Positions 45,508 to 56,037 of a stretch of 64,000 nucleotides of DNA are shown piece after piece. Below the pieces are notes generated by a model. It was not told the DNA's origin, did not search any database, and saw only the letters and a program-made list of their open reading frames with translations. This stretch comes from Vibrio tasmaniensis (GTDB lineage Bacteria > Pseudomonadota > Gammaproteobacteria > Enterobacterales > Vibrionaceae): positions 992,001 through 1,056,000 of the forward strand of contig NZ_AP025511.1 of NCBI RefSeq assembly GCF_024347635.1, written 5' to 3'. A program made the translations under genes and the position numbers. Positions within the stretch are counted from its first letter, which is position 1; every line of letters starts with the position of its first letter.

Positions 45508-45654
45508 TTACGAGGTCGCGTTGGTATCAAACCCGCCTTGGGTTTGCGCGAGCCTTAGAGCTTCCTGCCTTTGAACTTCTTTCTCAGTTAATACTGGTTG
45601 AAACGTTTCCTCAGAGGCTTGAGGAGAGAAAATGAAATACTTATTAATCGTCAT
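45508..45654 (-). CDS. Small unknown protein, 48 residues
   Basis: ATG 45654 follows GGAG by nine bases. The product begins MTINKYFIFSPQASEETFQP and ends GGFDTNATS; it is hydrophilic and rich in Glu and Gln, with a likely helix in the middle (LTEKEVQRQEALRLAQ). A terminator follows on the same strand. No signal or membrane segment. No family recognised. Confidence 0.6.
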   Translation of the reverse strand: MTINKYFIFSPQASEETFQPVLTEKEVQRQEALRLAQTQGGFDTNATS

Positions 45655-46003
45655 AACTGTGTCTCCGTGTAACGTATGACAGATTCTGCATCAAGGATAA
45701 ATTGTGATCATCATCCACTTTGTACTTTTTTTAGGCTGAGAGCGAAGGGCGTAGAATGCGTACAAAGCGATCGCTTATCATCCGTATGCAATATTGAACT
45801 GACGAAACCCTCTGTTTTCAAGTATAGGAAGCACATCTAATTTCGCACAATAATGATTTAGAGCAATTACATACATGGTCAGGGGCGTAAGATGAAAAGC
45901 CTCGCGACTGACTCTGCGTACGTATTAACTTAACAATGCCTCGCTTATCTACATGAAGAACAAAGTCAGTAAATCAATTATTTAATCCATGGTGAGATGA
46001 ATT
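45655..46003. other. Gene-free stretch upstream of pepT
   Basis: No ORF with a credible start was found on either strand and no repeat or strong hairpin stands out. It should hold the promoters of pepT and of the small leftward gene. Confidence 0.5.
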
Positions 46004-47236
46004 ATGGAAAAGCTTGTAGAACGTTTTCTGAATTACGTTACTTTTGATACCAAATCCGATCCTTCTAATCAGCATTGCCCAAGTTCACCGGGTCAAATTA
46101 CGTTTGCTGAAGCCTTAAAGTTAGAATTGATCGCATTAGACTTAGTTGATGTTTCTTTAGATGAAAATGGCTATTTGATGGCGAAACTGCCGTCGAATGT
46201 TGATTATCCAGTGCCTGCTATTGGCTTTGTGGCGCATATGGATACCGCTCCTGACGCATCAGGCGCGAACGTGAAACCTCAAGTAATTAAAGATTATCAA
46301 GGTGGAACGATTGAATTGGGTACAAGTGGCGAATGCTTAAATCCTAGCCAATATCCAGATCTTGATGCTTTGCATGGCCATGACCTCATCACTACCGATG
46401 GCACAACTCTGCTTGGTGCCGATAACAAAGCGGGCATCGCTGAAATCATCAGTGCGATTGCTTACCTGAAAGCGAATCCAGACATCAAACACGGCGACAT
46501 TTGTATTGGCTTCACACCGGATGAAGAGATTGGCCGCGGTGCGAACCTGTTTGACGTTGAAAAATTTGGCGCCGAGTGGGCGTACACCATCGATGGTGGT
46601 CCAGTAGGGGAGTTGGAATTTGAGAACTTTAATGCCACGAGCGCTGATGTTATCTGTCATGGCGTGAACGTTCACCCGGGTACCGCAAAAGGTAAAATGG
46701 TGAACTCAATGAACATCGCGGCGCAATTCCAATTGATGATGCCAGCGCAAGAGACACCTGAGTGCACAGAAGGTTATGAAGGTTTTTATCATTTGAAATC
46801 GGCTGAAATGGGTGTCGCACGTTCTGAACTGGGTTACATCATCCGTGATTTTGAACGTGAGGGTGCAGAAGCGCGTAAGACATTCATGCAACAGAAAGTG
46901 GACGAACTGAATGAGCGCCTAGAGAAAGGCCGCGTTGAGTTGGTGCTAACCGATAGCTACTTCAATATGAAAGAGATGGTTGAACCGCATCAACATATTA
47001 TCGAGTTGGCCAAGCAAGCGATGATTGAGTGCGATGTAGAGCCAATGATCAAGCCGATCCGAGGCGGTACAGATGGCGCTCGCTTATCTTTCATGGGGCT
47101 ACCATGTCCGAATATCTTTACTGGTGGCTACAACTTCCACGGTATTCATGAGTTCATTACGATTCAAGGTATGGAGCAAGCGGTAAAAGTGATTGTTGAG
47201 CTGTCTCAACGTACTGCAACTCACTACCAAAAATAG
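46004..47236 (+). CDS. pepT: Peptidase T (tripeptidase)
   Basis: A 410-residue M20B metallopeptidase. Zinc ligands are in VAHMDTAPD (His, near 78), LLGADNKAG (Asp), TPDEEIGRG (Glu-Glu pair near 174) and the late HGIHEF. Start [19 protein letters not shown] and length match PepT (408-410 residues). By family knowledge it releases the N-terminal residue from tripeptides in the cytoplasm. It is followed closely by a hairpin and the DM13 gene. Confidence 0.95.
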   Translation: MEKLVERFLNYVTFDTKSDPSNQHCPSSPGQITFAEALKLELIALDLVDVSLDENGYLMAKLPSNVDYPVPAIGFVAHMDTAPDASGANVKPQVIKDYQGGTIELGTSGECLNPSQYPDLDALHGHDLITTDGTTLLGADNKAGIAEIISAIAYLKANPDIKHGDICIGFTPDEEIGRGANLFDVEKFGAEWAYTIDGGPVGELEFENFNATSADVICHGVNVHPGTAKGKMVNSMNIAAQFQLMMPAQETPECTEGYEGFYHLKSAEMGVARSELGYIIRDFEREGAEARKTFMQQKVDELNERLEKGRVELVLTDSYFNMKEMVEPHQHIIELAKQAMIECDVEPMIKPIRGGTDGARLSFMGLPCPNIFTGGYNFHGIHEFITIQGMEQAVKVIVELSQRTATHYQK

Positions 47237-47266
47237 CGAACTCCAACGCGATATCTCTTTGTATTT

Positions 47267-47294
47267 TTGAGAGTATTCAATAATACTCTCTTTA
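47267..47294 (+). terminator. Probable pepT terminator
   Basis: GAGAGTATT (47269-47277) pairs with AATACTCTC (47282-47290) with a 4-nt loop and a short T-run. It ends only about 20 bp before the next start codon. Confidence 0.65.
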
Positions 47295-47312
47295 AGCATA
47301 AGGGAGTACACG

Positions 47313-47780
47313 ATGAAAAAGTTAGTTTTACTTTGCACCCACTTAGCCGTGGGTGCTTTTGGTTTTGGGCTTGGTGTCTACGCACTACCTATCTTGATTG
47401 AGCCTGATTCTCCTTCCTCAAGTTCTGTTGAAGCGATCAGTCAGCAGGCTATCTATACAGGCGAGTTCACTAAAGACCGACAAGACAGTGACTTTTTGCA
47501 TTGGGGAGAAGGCATTGTCTCGGTGTCTGAAAGTGCGATAGCTTTTGAAGGGGAATTGGCACCGGGGCCAGATTATAAGGTTTACCTATCACCTAAGTTC
47601 ATAGAAACCGAACAAGCCTTCAATGACAGCAAGAGTGAGTTACTCAAAGTCGGAGATGTGAAAACATTCGACCGATTTATGGTTGAACTCCCCGAAGGTG
47701 CTGATCTTAATCGATTTAATACGGTTGTGATTTGGTGTGAAACTTTTGGCCAATTTATTACTTCTGCCAAGATAAAATGA
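47313..47780 (+). CDS. DM13-domain protein
   Basis: A 155-residue protein with an N-terminal signal anchor (LAVGAFGFGLGVYALPILI) and a DM13 domain at about 55-155: HWGEGIVSVSESAIAFEGEL, PGPDYKVYLSPKF and the terminal VVIWCETFGQFITSAKI with its conserved Cys. By family knowledge DM13 domains are proposed to take part in redox reactions at a cysteine; the role in bacteria is unclear. It lies 76 bp after pepT with AGGGAG before ATG. Confidence 0.85.
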   Translation: MKKLVLLCTHLAVGAFGFGLGVYALPILIEPDSPSSSSVEAISQQAIYTGEFTKDRQDSDFLHWGEGIVSVSESAIAFEGELAPGPDYKVYLSPKFIETEQAFNDSKSELLKVGDVKTFDRFMVELPEGADLNRFNTVVIWCETFGQFITSAKIK

Positions 47781-47787
47781 TAGCCTT

Positions 47788-47841
47788 CTAGGGCGTGTTG
47801 ATCTTTCGAGCTGATTTTTGCAGCGAGTTACTGAATAAGTA
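47788..47841. repeat. Family B MITE-like element, left-end fragment
   Basis: The sequence from CTAGGGCGTGTTGATCTTTC onward matches the left end of the element at 36298 with few differences for about 45 bp, then similarity fades. The right end is absent, so this copy is truncated. It begins within 10 bp of the DM13 stop codon. Confidence 0.7.
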
Positions 47842-47906
47842 TGAAAACGCGCGCTCTAGATTTGAGCGCTTTTGCATAATGCTTTTTCAGCCAGTTCTTC
47901 AAATGC

Positions 47907-47953
47907 TAATTGTTGTAAAGCTCGTCGTTATAAAGCTTAATTGTTGTAAAGCT
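47907..47953. repeat. 16-bp direct repeat upstream of the second mscS gene
   Basis: TAATTGTTGTAAAGCT occurs at 47907-47922 and again at 47938-47953, with a further TAAAGCT between them. The array ends 13 bp before ATG 47967, next to the ribosome binding site. Confidence 0.6.
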
Positions 47954-47966
47954 AAAGGAATAAATA

Positions 47967-48809
47967 ATGGAAAAGTTGTGGCAAGTGATCGATTTCTTAC
48001 TCGCTAATAAGTTTATTTTTAGTGTACTGATCATCTGCACTATTTTAATAATCCGACGAATTACTTTGTCTCGAATTCGTGGTGATGTCGCTTTTCTTAG
48101 TGAAGATCAACGTAACTGGATGTCACGTACCAAAAACGGCACATTCGCGATTATTGTTGTGACGTTATTTGTGCTGTGGAAATCCGAAATCAGCGAGTTT
48201 GCACTGTCTGTAACTGCCATTGCTGTTGCTATAGTCGTCGCATCTAAAGAGATCATTTTGTGTTTCACAGGTTCTATTCAACGTGCGAGTTCTCGCTCAT
48301 TTAGAATTGGTGACTGGATTGAAGTGGGCAAAATCAGCGGCGAGGTGATTGAGCACAATTTGATGGCGACTGTGATTCAAGAAATCGACCTATATCATGG
48401 GCAGTATCACTTCACAGGAAAGACCGCTACGCTACCCAATAGCATGTTCTTCACTTACCCGGTCAAGAACCTTAATTTCATGAAGCGCTACGTTTATCAT
48501 AACTTTTTTGTGACGGTAAAAGACTTCGTAAACCTATATCCTATGGTGCCGGGTCTTATCGTGAAAATTGAAGAGCACAGTGAAGAGTTTATCGATGTTG
48601 CTCGCCGTTACAACGGTGTGATCGAAAAGCACGCTGGCGTTGACCTTCCTGGCTCTGAGCCGCATATTCATATCACGAGTAGCTCAACGGGTGAGCAAGA
48701 AGTTCACTTTATGATCTTCTGCCCGACAGAAAAAGCGATTCATTTAGAGCAAGATATTCGCAAAGATTTTATGGAAGCGTACGCAGAAGCCTTTCCAACT
48801 AGCGTTTAA
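47967..48809 (+). CDS. MscS-family channel, compact form
   Basis: A 280-residue membrane protein with helices at about residues 15-32, 60-78 and 80-105, then an MscS beta domain (FRIGDWIEVGKISGEVIEHN) and the Asn-rich site TLPNSMFFTYPVKNLNF. It lacks the long periplasmic domain of the other MscS paralogue in this window. It may be closer to YbdG/YnaI-type channels. AAAGGAA precedes ATG. By family knowledge it protects against hypo-osmotic shock. Confidence 0.85.
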   Translation: MEKLWQVIDFLLANKFIFSVLIICTILIIRRITLSRIRGDVAFLSEDQRNWMSRTKNGTFAIIVVTLFVLWKSEISEFALSVTAIAVAIVVASKEIILCFTGSIQRASSRSFRIGDWIEVGKISGEVIEHNLMATVIQEIDLYHGQYHFTGKTATLPNSMFFTYPVKNLNFMKRYVYHNFFVTVKDFVNLYPMVPGLIVKIEEHSEEFIDVARRYNGVIEKHAGVDLPGSEPHIHITSSSTGEQEVHFMIFCPTEKAIHLEQDIRKDFMEAYAEAFPTSV

Positions 48810-48895
48810 CCCCAATAAACGCTTAATCCTAACTAAAGCTTTATGTTGTTTACACATTTCATGTTCGAAACGTAAGGCTCTGAAAAGAAAAAAAG

Positions 48896-48932
48896 AAAGC
48901 CGAGAACGATAACATCGACTCTCGGCTTTTTT
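48896..48932. terminator. Bidirectional terminator between convergent genes
   Basis: AAAGCCGAGA pairs with TCTCGGCTTTT, with an inner CGAT/ATCG pair; T-runs lie on both strands. It serves the second mscS gene and the deaminase gene. Confidence 0.9.
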
Positions 48933-48955
48933 ATATTTGAAATTTAGCTTGGATA

Positions 48956-49399
48956 TTAGTCTAGGTCAGCGAGTGGTAACCAATCGATTTCCACACCTGC
49001 TTGCTCAAACATATCTTGGCTTATTTTGATCTTGTCTCCCCAGCGAGAAAGGAAGTCTTCACTTTGCTCTGGGCAATGTACTGCTGAAATCCCCGTTTGG
49101 ATGATTTTTGCCGCACAGTTCGGGCAAGGGAAGTGAGTTACCCAAACTTCACAACTGTCTAAATCACGTTTAGCAAATAAGATTGCATTTTCTTCAGCGT
49201 GAAGTGTCTTGAGGTACTTCATTTCTCTGTCATCAGTATCCGCACTATCAGACACGCCATGTGGGTAGCCATTAAAACCAACGGAAACAATACGGTTGTG
49301 CTTAGTGATTACGGCGCCGACTTGAGTTGAAGGATCTTTACTCCAAGAACCGACCAATTCCGCCATTTGATAGAAACGCTTAGCCCATTTTGAAATCAT
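48956..49399 (-). CDS. Deoxycytidylate deaminase
   Basis: A 147-residue zinc deaminase with the motif HAEEN near residue 67 and PCPNCA near 92, the classical zinc site of the cytidine/dCMP deaminase fold. The N-terminal KDPSTQVGAVI and FNGYPHG stretches are typical of dCMP deaminases (ComEB-like). By family knowledge it turns dCMP into dUMP for thymidylate synthesis. AAGGAATT precedes ATG 49399. Confidence 0.9.
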   Translation of the reverse strand: MISKWAKRFYQMAELVGSWSKDPSTQVGAVITKHNRIVSVGFNGYPHGVSDSADTDDREMKYLKTLHAEENAILFAKRDLDSCEVWVTHFPCPNCAAKIIQTGISAVHCPEQSEDFLSRWGDKIKISQDMFEQAGVEIDWLPLADLD

Positions 49400-49658
49400 G
49401 AGAATTCCTTAACAATTAAATGTGAATACTTATCTGTCTGACAATACATGATGTTAGACAATATCCATAGAGAACAAAAGCTGAGAGGTGGATTTACTTA
49501 AGAATTGTAACGTGTTTGTAATCACTTTATAAGCACTTGGTTTCAATTAACATATTGATACACTTTGGTTCGTTATAATTGATATTCCTCGGACAATGGT
49601 GACGGGTGTGTTACGTAAATTTTATACTGTTCAAATACTAACAAGTGACGGTATAACC

Positions 49659-50795
49659 ATGCGTAAAAAGTTGATCCTTACGGCTCTTGCAAGCTCTCTT
49701 ATTCTTGCTGGATGTGGGCAAGATGCTCAAAATGCCAAGCAAGCGCCTCTACCTCTCGTAGCTGTACAGGATGTTAGCGTTGTTTCTCACCAGCAAAGTA
49801 AGTCGTACATCGGTCGTATTGAAGCCGTTGAAGACACGGCTATCACAGCGCAAGTTTCGGGCTATCTGCAAAGCCGTCATTTCAATGAAGGTCAAATGGT
49901 CGAAAAGGGCCAATTACTGTACTCCATTGAACCCTCTTCATTTGAAGCTGAAGTAGCAAGCGCAAAAGCGTCTGTTGCTCAAGCGAACGCGAACCTTAAA
50001 AAAGCCGAGCTTGATTTTAACCGAGGTAAGAACCTTCTCCCTAAGGGGAGTATTTCTCAATCGGAATTTGATGCATTGACGGCAAACTTATTGGGTTCTC
50101 AGGCACAGCTTGAAGCAAGTCAAGCACAGCTCAATGCAGCCAATGTTCAGCTTTCTCATACCAAAATTGTTGCGCCTTTCTCTGGACGAATTAGTGACAC
50201 CAAAGTGAGCACGGGTGATCTGGTTTCACCGTCTTCAGGTGTATTAACTACGTTGGTTAGCCTAGACCCAATCCATGCTTCGTTTAGTATCAGCGAGCGC
50301 GAGCGGATTGAGCTGGGTATGGATCGTATCGAAGGTGACGGCAGTAGCGATTCTGCAGGTGTTGAAGTTCAGATCATGCTTGAAAATGGCGAAGCGTTCG
50401 AGCATCTTGGCCAGCTCGATTTCTTGGGTAACCGCATCAACCTTAATACAGGTACGATCGCAATGCGTGCGATTGCCGACAACCCAAATCAACAACTGCT
50501 TCCGGGTCAACACGTTCGCGTGGATCTACGTGAAAAGCAATCTATTGATGTTGTGACTATTCCGCGTCGTGCAGTTCAAACCGACCTAGAAGGTGACTTT
50601 GTGATGGTATTGGTTGAAGGCGAAGCCGCACCAGTTGCTGAGCGCAGAAACATTGAGATGGGGCGACAAGTTGAAGGTGGTGTGATCGTTCATTCTGGTT
50701 TAGAGAAGAACGACGCAGTGATCACTCAAGGCTTACAGCGTGTGCGTAATGGTATGTCCGTCCGAATTCAACCTTCTGCTGAACAAGCTGAGTAA
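49659..50795 (+). CDS. RND efflux periplasmic adaptor lipoprotein
   Basis: A 378-residue AcrA-like adaptor. The signal peptide [19 protein letters not shown] ends in a lipobox, which decides the start at ATG 49659 over one 21 codons upstream. A lipoyl half-motif ([15 protein letters not shown]), a helical hairpin (about 95-165), the second lipoyl half ([20 protein letters not shown]) and a beta-barrel follow. It couples the pump to an outer membrane channel. It lies 11 bp before the pump gene. No outer membrane factor is encoded beside it, so it probably uses a TolC from elsewhere. Confidence 0.92.
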   Translation: MRKKLILTALASSLILAGCGQDAQNAKQAPLPLVAVQDVSVVSHQQSKSYIGRIEAVEDTAITAQVSGYLQSRHFNEGQMVEKGQLLYSIEPSSFEAEVASAKASVAQANANLKKAELDFNRGKNLLPKGSISQSEFDALTANLLGSQAQLEASQAQLNAANVQLSHTKIVAPFSGRISDTKVSTGDLVSPSSGVLTTLVSLDPIHASFSISERERIELGMDRIEGDGSSDSAGVEVQIMLENGEAFEHLGQLDFLGNRINLNTGTIAMRAIADNPNQQLLPGQHVRVDLREKQSIDVVTIPRRAVQTDLEGDFVMVLVEGEAAPVAERRNIEMGRQVEGGVIVHSGLEKNDAVITQGLQRVRNGMSVRIQPSAEQAE

Positions 50796-50806
50796 GGGGG
50801 CTATTT

Positions 50807-53800
50807 ATGTTAAGTCGTTTCTTTATTCAAAGGCCTAAGTTTGCCCTTGTCATATCCATAATCTTAACGCTGGCGGGTGCGATCTCTCTCGCTATCTTAC
50901 CTGTGGCCGAATATCCAAAAATTAGCCCACCGTCGGTCAGTGTGTCGGCATTCTATACGGGCGCAAGTGCTGAAGTGGTGGAGCAGGCAATAGCCGACCC
51001 CATAGAAACGTCGGTTAACGGCGTAGAAGATATGATCTACATGTCTTCTAAAAGTGCTAATGATGGTTCATACAACCTTAATGTGACCTTTGATGTCGGT
51101 ACTGATGCTGATATGGCTCAGGTCAACGTTCAAAACCGTGTTGCTCAGATCGAGTCTAAGCTCCCACAAGAAGTAAGAATGGTGGGTGTAACGGTCAAGA
51201 AGCGTTCTCCTGACTTGCTGATGGTATTGAACTTCTACTCGCCGAACGGAGAGTACAACGACCAATTCCTGATCAACTACGTGAACTTGAACATTAAAGA
51301 CCAATTGGCTCGTGTAAAGGGCATTAGTGAAGTTAACGTGTTGGGTGGTGGTGAATACGCGATGCGTGTTTGGTTAGATCCTGAAAAAATGGCTAACCTC
51401 AATATAACTACCTCTGATGTGAATCGCGCGTTGGCGGAGCAGAACGTTCAAGTCGCAGCTGGCCGTATTGGTGCTGCACCCTATAACAACGCGCAAGAAG
51501 TGCAATTCAACTTAGTAACAAAAGGCCGACTAGAAACGGCTGATGAGTTTGAAAATGTTGTGCTTCGTGCAAATCAGGACGGTTCAACGGTTTATTTAAA
51601 AGACGTTGCACGTGTTGAGCTAGGTAAAAAGTTCTACGATGGTAACGGTAAATACCGCGGTCAAGATGCTTCAATCGTAACGCTGTCCCTTCAATCTGAT
51701 GCAAACGCGTTGGAAAGCGGCAAAGCGGTCATGGCGATGCTCGACAACCTAAGCACAAACTTCCCTGAAGGCGTTGCTTACGAGGCTAGTTATGACACCA
51801 CACTCTTTGTTGCTGAATCGATAAAAGGGGTAGTGAAAACGCTAATCGAAGCCATTTTATTGGTTATCGCGGTAACGTACTTATTCTTGGGCAGTGCCCG
51901 TGCGACCTTGATTCCTGTGGTTGCGATTCCGGTATCTCTGATTGGTACTTTTGCCGTAATGCAGATGACCGGCTTTACCGTCAATACGGTAACCTTGTTT
52001 GGTTTGATTTTGGCGATTGGTATCGTAGTAGATGATGCGATTTTGGTTATCGAGAACGTCGATACTACGATGGCCAAAGACCCTACTATTTCACCGCGAA
52101 AAGCAACGCTTATCGCAATGAAAGAAGTAACGGGTCCAATTGTTACCTCAACCTTGGTTCTGTTAGCGGTATTCATCCCAGTAGCGATGCTGCCAGGTAT
52201 TACCGGCATCATGTATCGTCAGTTCGCTCTGACCATCTGTATTGCGGTTGTGATCTCTTCTATTAACGCTCTAACGCTGTCACCAGCATTGTGTTCATTG
52301 GTTCTTAAGCAGGGCGGTGGTAACACAGCACGTTGGTACCAAGCGTTTAACCGTGGTCTTGAATCTGTCACCAACAAATATGGTCAAATAGCAGGCTTCC
52401 TTGTGAAAAAAGGTGTTCTGCTGTTTACCTTCTTTGTTGTGGCACTAGCGGCGGTAACTTACTTCGCGAAAACCACGTCTACGGCTTTCGTACCTCAAGA
52501 AGATAAAGGCATCTTGCTGGTTAACGTGCAGCTTCCTGACGCGGCATCGCTGTCTCGTACAGAAGATGTGACTGAGCAATTGCTAGAGATGGTTGAGCAA
52601 GAGCCGGGCGTTGATGGTGTGACACTGGTTAACGGCTATGCATTCATGACGGGCGCTTCAGCTTCGAATGGTGCGTCGATGTTCATCAAGCTCCACGATT
52701 GGGACATGCGTAACGCACTGGAGGGTCAACATTCAGCGCAAGCTATCTCACAGCGTATTAATGGTCGAGCAGCAACAGAACTGCCTCAGGCTATTGTATT
52801 TGCAATGGGACCACCAGCCGTTCCGGGCATGGGCGCAGCATCTGGTTTCGAATTTGTTCTTGAAGATACATTAGGTCGTAGCCGTACTGATCTGGCGATG
52901 GTAATGAATGACGTGATTGCTGAGGCGAACAAACAGCCTGAGATTTCACATACCTTCAGTACCTTCCGTGCGAATGTACCTCACTACTATGTCGATATTG
53001 ACCGTGAGAAAGCGCAACAGCTAGGTATCCCTCTATCGGAAATATTCCAAACGCTACAAGGCAATCTTGGGTCAATGTACGTGAATGACTTCACCATGTT
53101 TGGTAAGAACTTCCGTGTCACCATGCAAGCTGACAGTGAACACCGTAGCAGCATGGATGACCTACAACGATTCCACGTACGTTCGTCTAATGGCGAGATG
53201 ATCCCGTTAAGCACATTGGTGACTTATGACCAGATCTTCGAGCCGGACGTAGCATGGCGTTACAACATGTACCGTAGTGCCGTAATCCAAGGCCAACCAG
53301 CGCCAGGTTACTCAAGTGGTGATGCGATTGCTGCAATGGAGCGTGTAGCCGCAGAAGTATTACCTCAGGGGTATCAGTACGAATGGACAGGCATGGCTTA
53401 CCAAGAAGTTTTGGCAGGCAATCAAGCGATCTTTGCTTTCGCACTGGCGCTGATATTTATCTACCTGTTTATGGTGGCTCAGTACGAGAGTTGGACAATT
53501 CCTATCGCGATTATCTTAGTGGTACCGGTTGCAACCTTAGGCTCCTTCTTGGCGTTGAACCTAACTGGCACACCATTGAACCTCTATGCGCAAATTGGTT
53601 TGGTTCTCTTGATAGCCTTGGCCGCGAAGAACGCAATCTTGATTGTGGAGTTTGCTAAGGTGGAGCGTGAAGACAAAGACGCATCAATCGAAGATGCGGC
53701 AGTGAAGGGCGGTACGCTGCGTTTCCGTGCTGTGAACATGACGTCTTGGTCATTCATATTGGGTATCTTCCCGCTAATCTTCGCTGCGGGCGCAGGTCAC

Positions 53801-53959
53801 GTGAGCCAGAACTCTCTGGGTATTTCTCTGATTGGTGGTCTGCTATGTGTGTTGTTAGCGGGTACGTTCCTAATCCCTGGCTTCTATGCATTCGTGCAAC
53901 GTAAGCGTGAGAAGGCACACGGTGGCAATACCAAGTTGATTCCACTGGACGATGAATAA
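50807..53959 (+). CDS. RND multidrug efflux pump (HAE1 family, AcrB-like)
   Basis: A 1050-residue inner membrane transporter. It starts [20 protein letters not shown], and the proton-relay aspartates are in [17 protein letters not shown] (TM4). Two large periplasmic loops and twelve helices fit the family length of about 1040. The motif [15 protein letters not shown] and late [16 protein letters not shown]-like ([15 protein letters not shown]) segment with the TM10 Lys are present. By family knowledge it is a trimeric proton-driven exporter of drugs or bile. Substrates cannot be predicted. A strong terminator follows at 54030. Confidence 0.95.
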   Translation: MLSRFFIQRPKFALVISIILTLAGAISLAILPVAEYPKISPPSVSVSAFYTGASAEVVEQAIADPIETSVNGVEDMIYMSSKSANDGSYNLNVTFDVGTDADMAQVNVQNRVAQIESKLPQEVRMVGVTVKKRSPDLLMVLNFYSPNGEYNDQFLINYVNLNIKDQLARVKGISEVNVLGGGEYAMRVWLDPEKMANLNITTSDVNRALAEQNVQVAAGRIGAAPYNNAQEVQFNLVTKGRLETADEFENVVLRANQDGSTVYLKDVARVELGKKFYDGNGKYRGQDASIVTLSLQSDANALESGKAVMAMLDNLSTNFPEGVAYEASYDTTLFVAESIKGVVKTLIEAILLVIAVTYLFLGSARATLIPVVAIPVSLIGTFAVMQMTGFTVNTVTLFGLILAIGIVVDDAILVIENVDTTMAKDPTISPRKATLIAMKEVTGPIVTSTLVLLAVFIPVAMLPGITGIMYRQFALTICIAVVISSINALTLSPALCSLVLKQGGGNTARWYQAFNRGLESVTNKYGQIAGFLVKKGVLLFTFFVVALAAVTYFAKTTSTAFVPQEDKGILLVNVQLPDAASLSRTEDVTEQLLEMVEQEPGVDGVTLVNGYAFMTGASASNGASMFIKLHDWDMRNALEGQHSAQAISQRINGRAATELPQAIVFAMGPPAVPGMGAASGFEFVLEDTLGRSRTDLAMVMNDVIAEANKQPEISHTFSTFRANVPHYYVDIDREKAQQLGIPLSEIFQTLQGNLGSMYVNDFTMFGKNFRVTMQADSEHRSSMDDLQRFHVRSSNGEMIPLSTLVTYDQIFEPDVAWRYNMYRSAVIQGQPAPGYSSGDAIAAMERVAAEVLPQGYQYEWTGMAYQEVLAGNQAIFAFALALIFIYLFMVAQYESWTIPIAIILVVPVATLGSFLALNLTGTPLNLYAQIGLVLLIALAAKNAILIVEFAKVEREDKDASIEDAAVKGGTLRFRAVNMTSWSFILGIFPLIFAAGAGHVSQNSLGISLIGGLLCVLLAGTFLIPGFYAFVQRKREKAHGGNTKLIPLDDE

Positions 53960-54029
53960 GGAAGTTAGTGTCTTGTAGGATGAGCCCTTTACAAGGCTCT
54001 TCCTTGGTAATTAATTTCTTGTAAAAACG

Positions 54030-54058
54030 AAGGCTTAGCATTGTGCTAAGCCTTTTTT
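54030..54058 (+). terminator. Terminator of the RND operon
   Basis: AAGGCTTAGCA (54030-54040) pairs with TGCTAAGCCTT (54044-54054), followed by T residues. The rest of the 330-bp gap to the next gene holds no ORF. Confidence 0.92.
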
Positions 54059-54291
54059 ATTCCACTTGTGAATAAAGAATCGGTTTATATAATGAAATCT
54101 TTATTATAAGGTAGAGTTAATACTCCAATTAAAGCTCTGTAATAAAATGGTGTTTTATTGGTAAGTTTTTGTTTTTGTTGAACATGTTGGTGTTCGGCTA
54201 ACACTTGTATGCTCGAAAGTATTTGCACAATAGTGTGAAGTGTTTCAAACTTACTAAGTTATATTGAAATATTTTGTGCATTGAGGTTCTT

Positions 54292-54978
54292 ATGAAAGTC
54301 ATTGATTTATTTAAACACCGAGGCGATAGCGTGTCTTCGCAACACTCAGAGTTTATGCAATGGATGTCTCCAGCTCTTAGAGATTACTGGGGAGACTTTC
54401 TGAATCGCACGCAAAATAGTCATTTCTTTGCATGGGTTCGTGATCACCACAAACCAGCGGTCAATGAAGATGCACCAGAGATGCCTGTTGAACCACAGAT
54501 CGTACTTAAGCCAGAAGCACAACTTGTGTTTGATGAGCTTCAACAGCAGATCGGTGAAGTCATCCATACTGGCGACTGGATCAATGTAAGCCAAGAGCGC
54601 ATTAACCAGTTCGGTCTCGTAACTGAAGACATGCAGTGGATCCATACTGAGCCTTCTAAGGCTGAAACAGACTCTCCCTTCAAAACAACCATTGCACATG
54701 GTTTTTTGACTTTGTCTCTGCTTCCTCGACTGACAGACAGTGTTGATCCCGATAAATCTCAATTCCCAACGGCGAAGATGGTTGTAAACATTGGCCTTAA
54801 CCAAGTACGTTTCCCATACCCTGTAAAATCGGGCAGTAACGTTCGCGCTAAAAGTACGCTAACAAAAGTAACGCCAATTAAAAAAGGCCTAGAGATTGAA
54901 CGCGAAATCCGCGTAGAAATCGAAGGCATCCGTCGTCCTGGTGCTGTGATTGTTTCGGTGATTCAACTTCACTTCTAG
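54292..54978 (+). CDS. MaoC-family dehydratase-like protein
   Basis: A 228-residue protein whose C-terminal 150 residues form a MaoC/hotdog domain: GDWINVSQERINQFGLVTED, then DMQWIHTEPSKAETDSPFKT and IAHGFLTLSLLP, the hydratase-2 motif with Asp and His. The N-terminal 75 residues are a charged helical extension. By family knowledge it hydrates enoyl-CoA substrates, for example in polyhydroxyalkanoate or fatty acid metabolism; no pha genes lie next to it here. ATG 54292 follows TGAGG; a frame start six codons upstream is less likely. Confidence 0.87.
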   Translation: MKVIDLFKHRGDSVSSQHSEFMQWMSPALRDYWGDFLNRTQNSHFFAWVRDHHKPAVNEDAPEMPVEPQIVLKPEAQLVFDELQQQIGEVIHTGDWINVSQERINQFGLVTEDMQWIHTEPSKAETDSPFKTTIAHGFLTLSLLPRLTDSVDPDKSQFPTAKMVVNIGLNQVRFPYPVKSGSNVRAKSTLTKVTPIKKGLEIEREIRVEIEGIRRPGAVIVSVIQLHF

Positions 54979-55023
54979 AGCTTTTTTATAAGTAGAATTG
55001 CTTTAAGCGAAGATTATAGATTC

Positions 55024-55056
55024 AAAAAAAGAGAGAGCTTAAGGCTCTCTCTTTTT
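55024..55056. terminator. Bidirectional terminator after the MaoC gene
   Basis: GAGAGAGC (55031-55038) pairs with GCTCTCTC (55044-55051), flanked by A- and T-runs, ending both the MaoC gene and the convergent pstS. Confidence 0.88.
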
Positions 55057-55115
55057 GTTTGTGTTTATTAAGGCGATATCATCAGCATCCTAAATACATC
55101 ACTAAAAGCACTTGT

Positions 55116-55191
55116 CTTATTTGATGCGCGTATAGCGACTTGATACGTGTGTAACTACTTGATACGGGTGTCGCTATTTAATGCGCGTGTA
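55116..55191. repeat. Four 19-nt tandem units covering the end of pstS
   Basis: On the plus strand the units CTTATTTGATGCGCGTATA, GCGACTTGATACGTGTGTA, ACTACTTGATACGGGTGTC and GCTATTTAATGCGCGTGTA lie head to tail at 55116-55191. The last one contains the stop codon and final five codons of pstS; the other three are imperfect copies beyond the stop. Nineteen is not a multiple of three, so the copies do not extend the reading frame. Confidence 0.8.
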
Positions 55192-55989
55192 GCCGTACTC
55201 TTCGATAAGATCTTGCCCTTGTTTTGACTTCACGAACTTAATGAAATCTTTGCTCTCGTCAGAAACGGAGTCAGTTTTGTGCAGCAATAAGAATGGGCGA
55301 GCCAATTCATAACTGTGGTTAGCAATGTTCTTTGATGTTGGCTCTATGCCTTCAAAGGTAACGGCCTTAATCGAGTGGTCGATAGAGCCAACAGAGATGA
55401 ATCCAATCGCATGTGGGTTATGGTTAACAATCGTTTTTACCATGCTGTTGCTGTTTACAACCAAGTTATTTGGGTTGATGTCAGACACTAGACGGTCATT
55501 AATGATTTTTGTCAGGCCAAGTAAGCTCTCGAAGCTATAGCGTGAACCAGAAGAAGCTTCACGAGTTACGACTGCGATAGGTTGATCTGCACCGCCTATG
55601 GCTTTCCAGTTTGTGATCTTGCCTTTGTAGATATCGAATAGCTGTTCACGTGTAACGTTGCTTACACCGTTTGAACGGTTAGTTACGACTGCTAGGCCGT
55701 CAAAGGCAATTGGAAATACCTTCAGTTCCTCGTCCTGTTCGCGGTCGGTTAAGTAACGTGAGCTCATACCAATATCAGCAACGCCTTTATTAACCATGGT
55801 AATACCCGCGGTAGAACCAATACCCTGAACTGCAATATAGTTATTAGGGTGAGTCTTGTTGTACTCCTCAGCTAACACATCCATCACACGTGATACCGAA
55901 GTGGAGCCCGAAATATTGGTTTCTTGTGCAAAAGCAGCATGAGAAGACAGGGCTAAGGATAAAAGAGAGGCAAGCGCGACTCGTAACAT
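55174..55989 (-). CDS. pstS: Phosphate-binding periplasmic protein PstS
   Basis: A 271-residue secreted solute-binding protein. The signal peptide is MLRVALASLLSLALSSHAAF. Ligand motifs of PstS are present: ISGSTSVSRVM near the mature start, GIGSTAGITMVNKG, FDGLAVVTN, LFDIYKGKITNW and REASSGSRYSF. By family knowledge it binds phosphate for the Pst transporter. ATG 55989 follows AGGAG by six bases; a TTG two codons upstream is open but unlikely. No pstCAB genes lie next to it, so it is a stand-alone copy. A Pho-box-like site precedes it at 56038. Confidence 0.9.
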   Translation of the reverse strand: MLRVALASLLSLALSSHAAFAQETNISGSTSVSRVMDVLAEEYNKTHPNNYIAVQGIGSTAGITMVNKGVADIGMSSRYLTDREQDEELKVFPIAFDGLAVVTNRSNGVSNVTREQLFDIYKGKITNWKAIGGADQPIAVVTREASSGSRYSFESLLGLTKIINDRLVSDINPNNLVVNSNSMVKTIVNHNPHAIGFISVGSIDHSIKAVTFEGIEPTSKNIANHSYELARPFLLLHKTDSVSDESKDFIKFVKSKQGQDLIEEYGYTRIK

Positions 55990-56037
55990 AAACAACTCCT
56001 AGTTAATAACATTTGCCGGCTATGATAGGTCGGTTAT

